DNA from: Perca fluviatilis
Taxonomy: Eukaryota; Chordata; Actinopteri; Perciformes; Percidae
Assembly (NCBI RefSeq): GCF_010015445.1
Contig: NC_053127.1
Location: forward strand, 23,414,745 to 23,478,744
Length of the DNA: 64,000 nt
Direction of reading: 5' to 3'
Part shown: positions 42,095 through 64,000 of the stretch, piece after piece
How the letters are laid out: each line of letters starts with the position of its first letter
Numbering within the stretch: the stretch's first letter is position 1
The notes under the pieces: generated by a model
The model's input: only the letters and a program-made list of their open reading frames with translations
Database searches by the model: none
What the model was told of the DNA's origin: nothing
Made by a program: the position numbers and the translations under genes

Positions 42095-42247
42095 TTTGGA
42101 GCATGGGTGCGTGAGTGAGTGAGAGCGAGCTGGAGAGAAAGGGAGGGAAGTGTTGGCATTTGTGTGCATGCGTTTGAGAGAATTTCGGATGCACTTGCTT
42201 CTCCGAACCCTGCTGGGTTCCACACGCTGACCAGAGCAGCTGTTCCT
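41330..42247 (-). other. mink1: mink1 3' UTR (probable, distal end uncertain)
   Basis: Downstream of the mink1 stop on the minus strand, AATAAA signals (TTTATT on plus) lie at about 41334 and 41350, which would give a 3' UTR of about 0.9 kb. It contains a (TG)n tract on plus at 42064-42093. Further signals exist much farther downstream, so longer UTRs cannot be excluded. Confidence 0.35.

Positions 42248-64000
<21,753 letters not shown>

Overview
The window is nuclear DNA from a vertebrate, almost certainly a ray-finned (teleost) fish. The genes are intron-rich with GT-AG junctions. Long (CA)n, (GATA)n and (CT)n microsatellites are abundant. Tc1-like, hAT-like and TTAA-flanked DNA-transposon remnants of the kind common in teleosts fill the introns and intergenic space. 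No rRNA, tRNA, CRISPR array or prokaryotic-type operon was seen. Because the genes are spliced, most long uninterrupted frames in the window are noise, and the genes below were assembled exon by exon from splice sites and protein similarity.

Layout: (1) 1-7.8 kb is mostly intergenic. It holds several interspersed repeats, plus a few coding-like segments that I could not assign (110-289 on +, and 5072-7183 on -). (2) 7856-13290 (+) is a complete 11-exon gene for a 324-residue microsomal short-chain steroid dehydrogenase of the HSD17B3/HSD17B12/HSD20B2 group, probably hsd20b2. (3) 14938-20395 (-) is a complete 13-coding-exon slc12a9 gene (903 residues), convergent with the dehydrogenase gene, with a likely 5' non-coding exon near 22.9 kb. 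(4) 23-26.4 kb is an intergenic stretch containing a dead Tc1-like element inserted in a GATA microsatellite. (5) 26.4-34.9 kb (+) is gnb2, head-to-head with slc12a9: a 5' non-coding exon, nine coding exons (340 residues) and a CA-repeat-rich 3' UTR. (6) 35-41.3 kb has no recognisable coding exon. (7) 42248-64000 (-) is mink1, convergent with gnb2. Twenty-eight coding exons give 1162 residues from the kinase catalytic loop to the C-terminal CNH domain. The first roughly 150 residues lie beyond the right edge.

The exon models of the dehydrogenase, slc12a9, gnb2 and visible mink1 all keep phase across every junction and close at an exact multiple of three, which is strong internal support. The four genes are unrelated in function: steroid reduction at the ER, cation-chloride cotransporter-family transport, G-protein beta subunit, and Ste20/GCK-IV kinase signalling. 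Their grouping is chromosomal synteny, not a pathway. SLC12A9 and GNB2 are also close together on human 7q22, while MINK1 is on human 17p13, so the mink1 junction is a rearrangement relative to human.

I do not see a convincing novel biological system. The items most worth checking are the mink1 introns built of (UG)n next to splice sites, a 24-nt mink1 micro-exon, a set of five TTAA-flanked inverted-repeat elements (one carrying a coding remnant), perfect palindromes in introns, and the unassigned coding-like segments at 5-7.2 kb.
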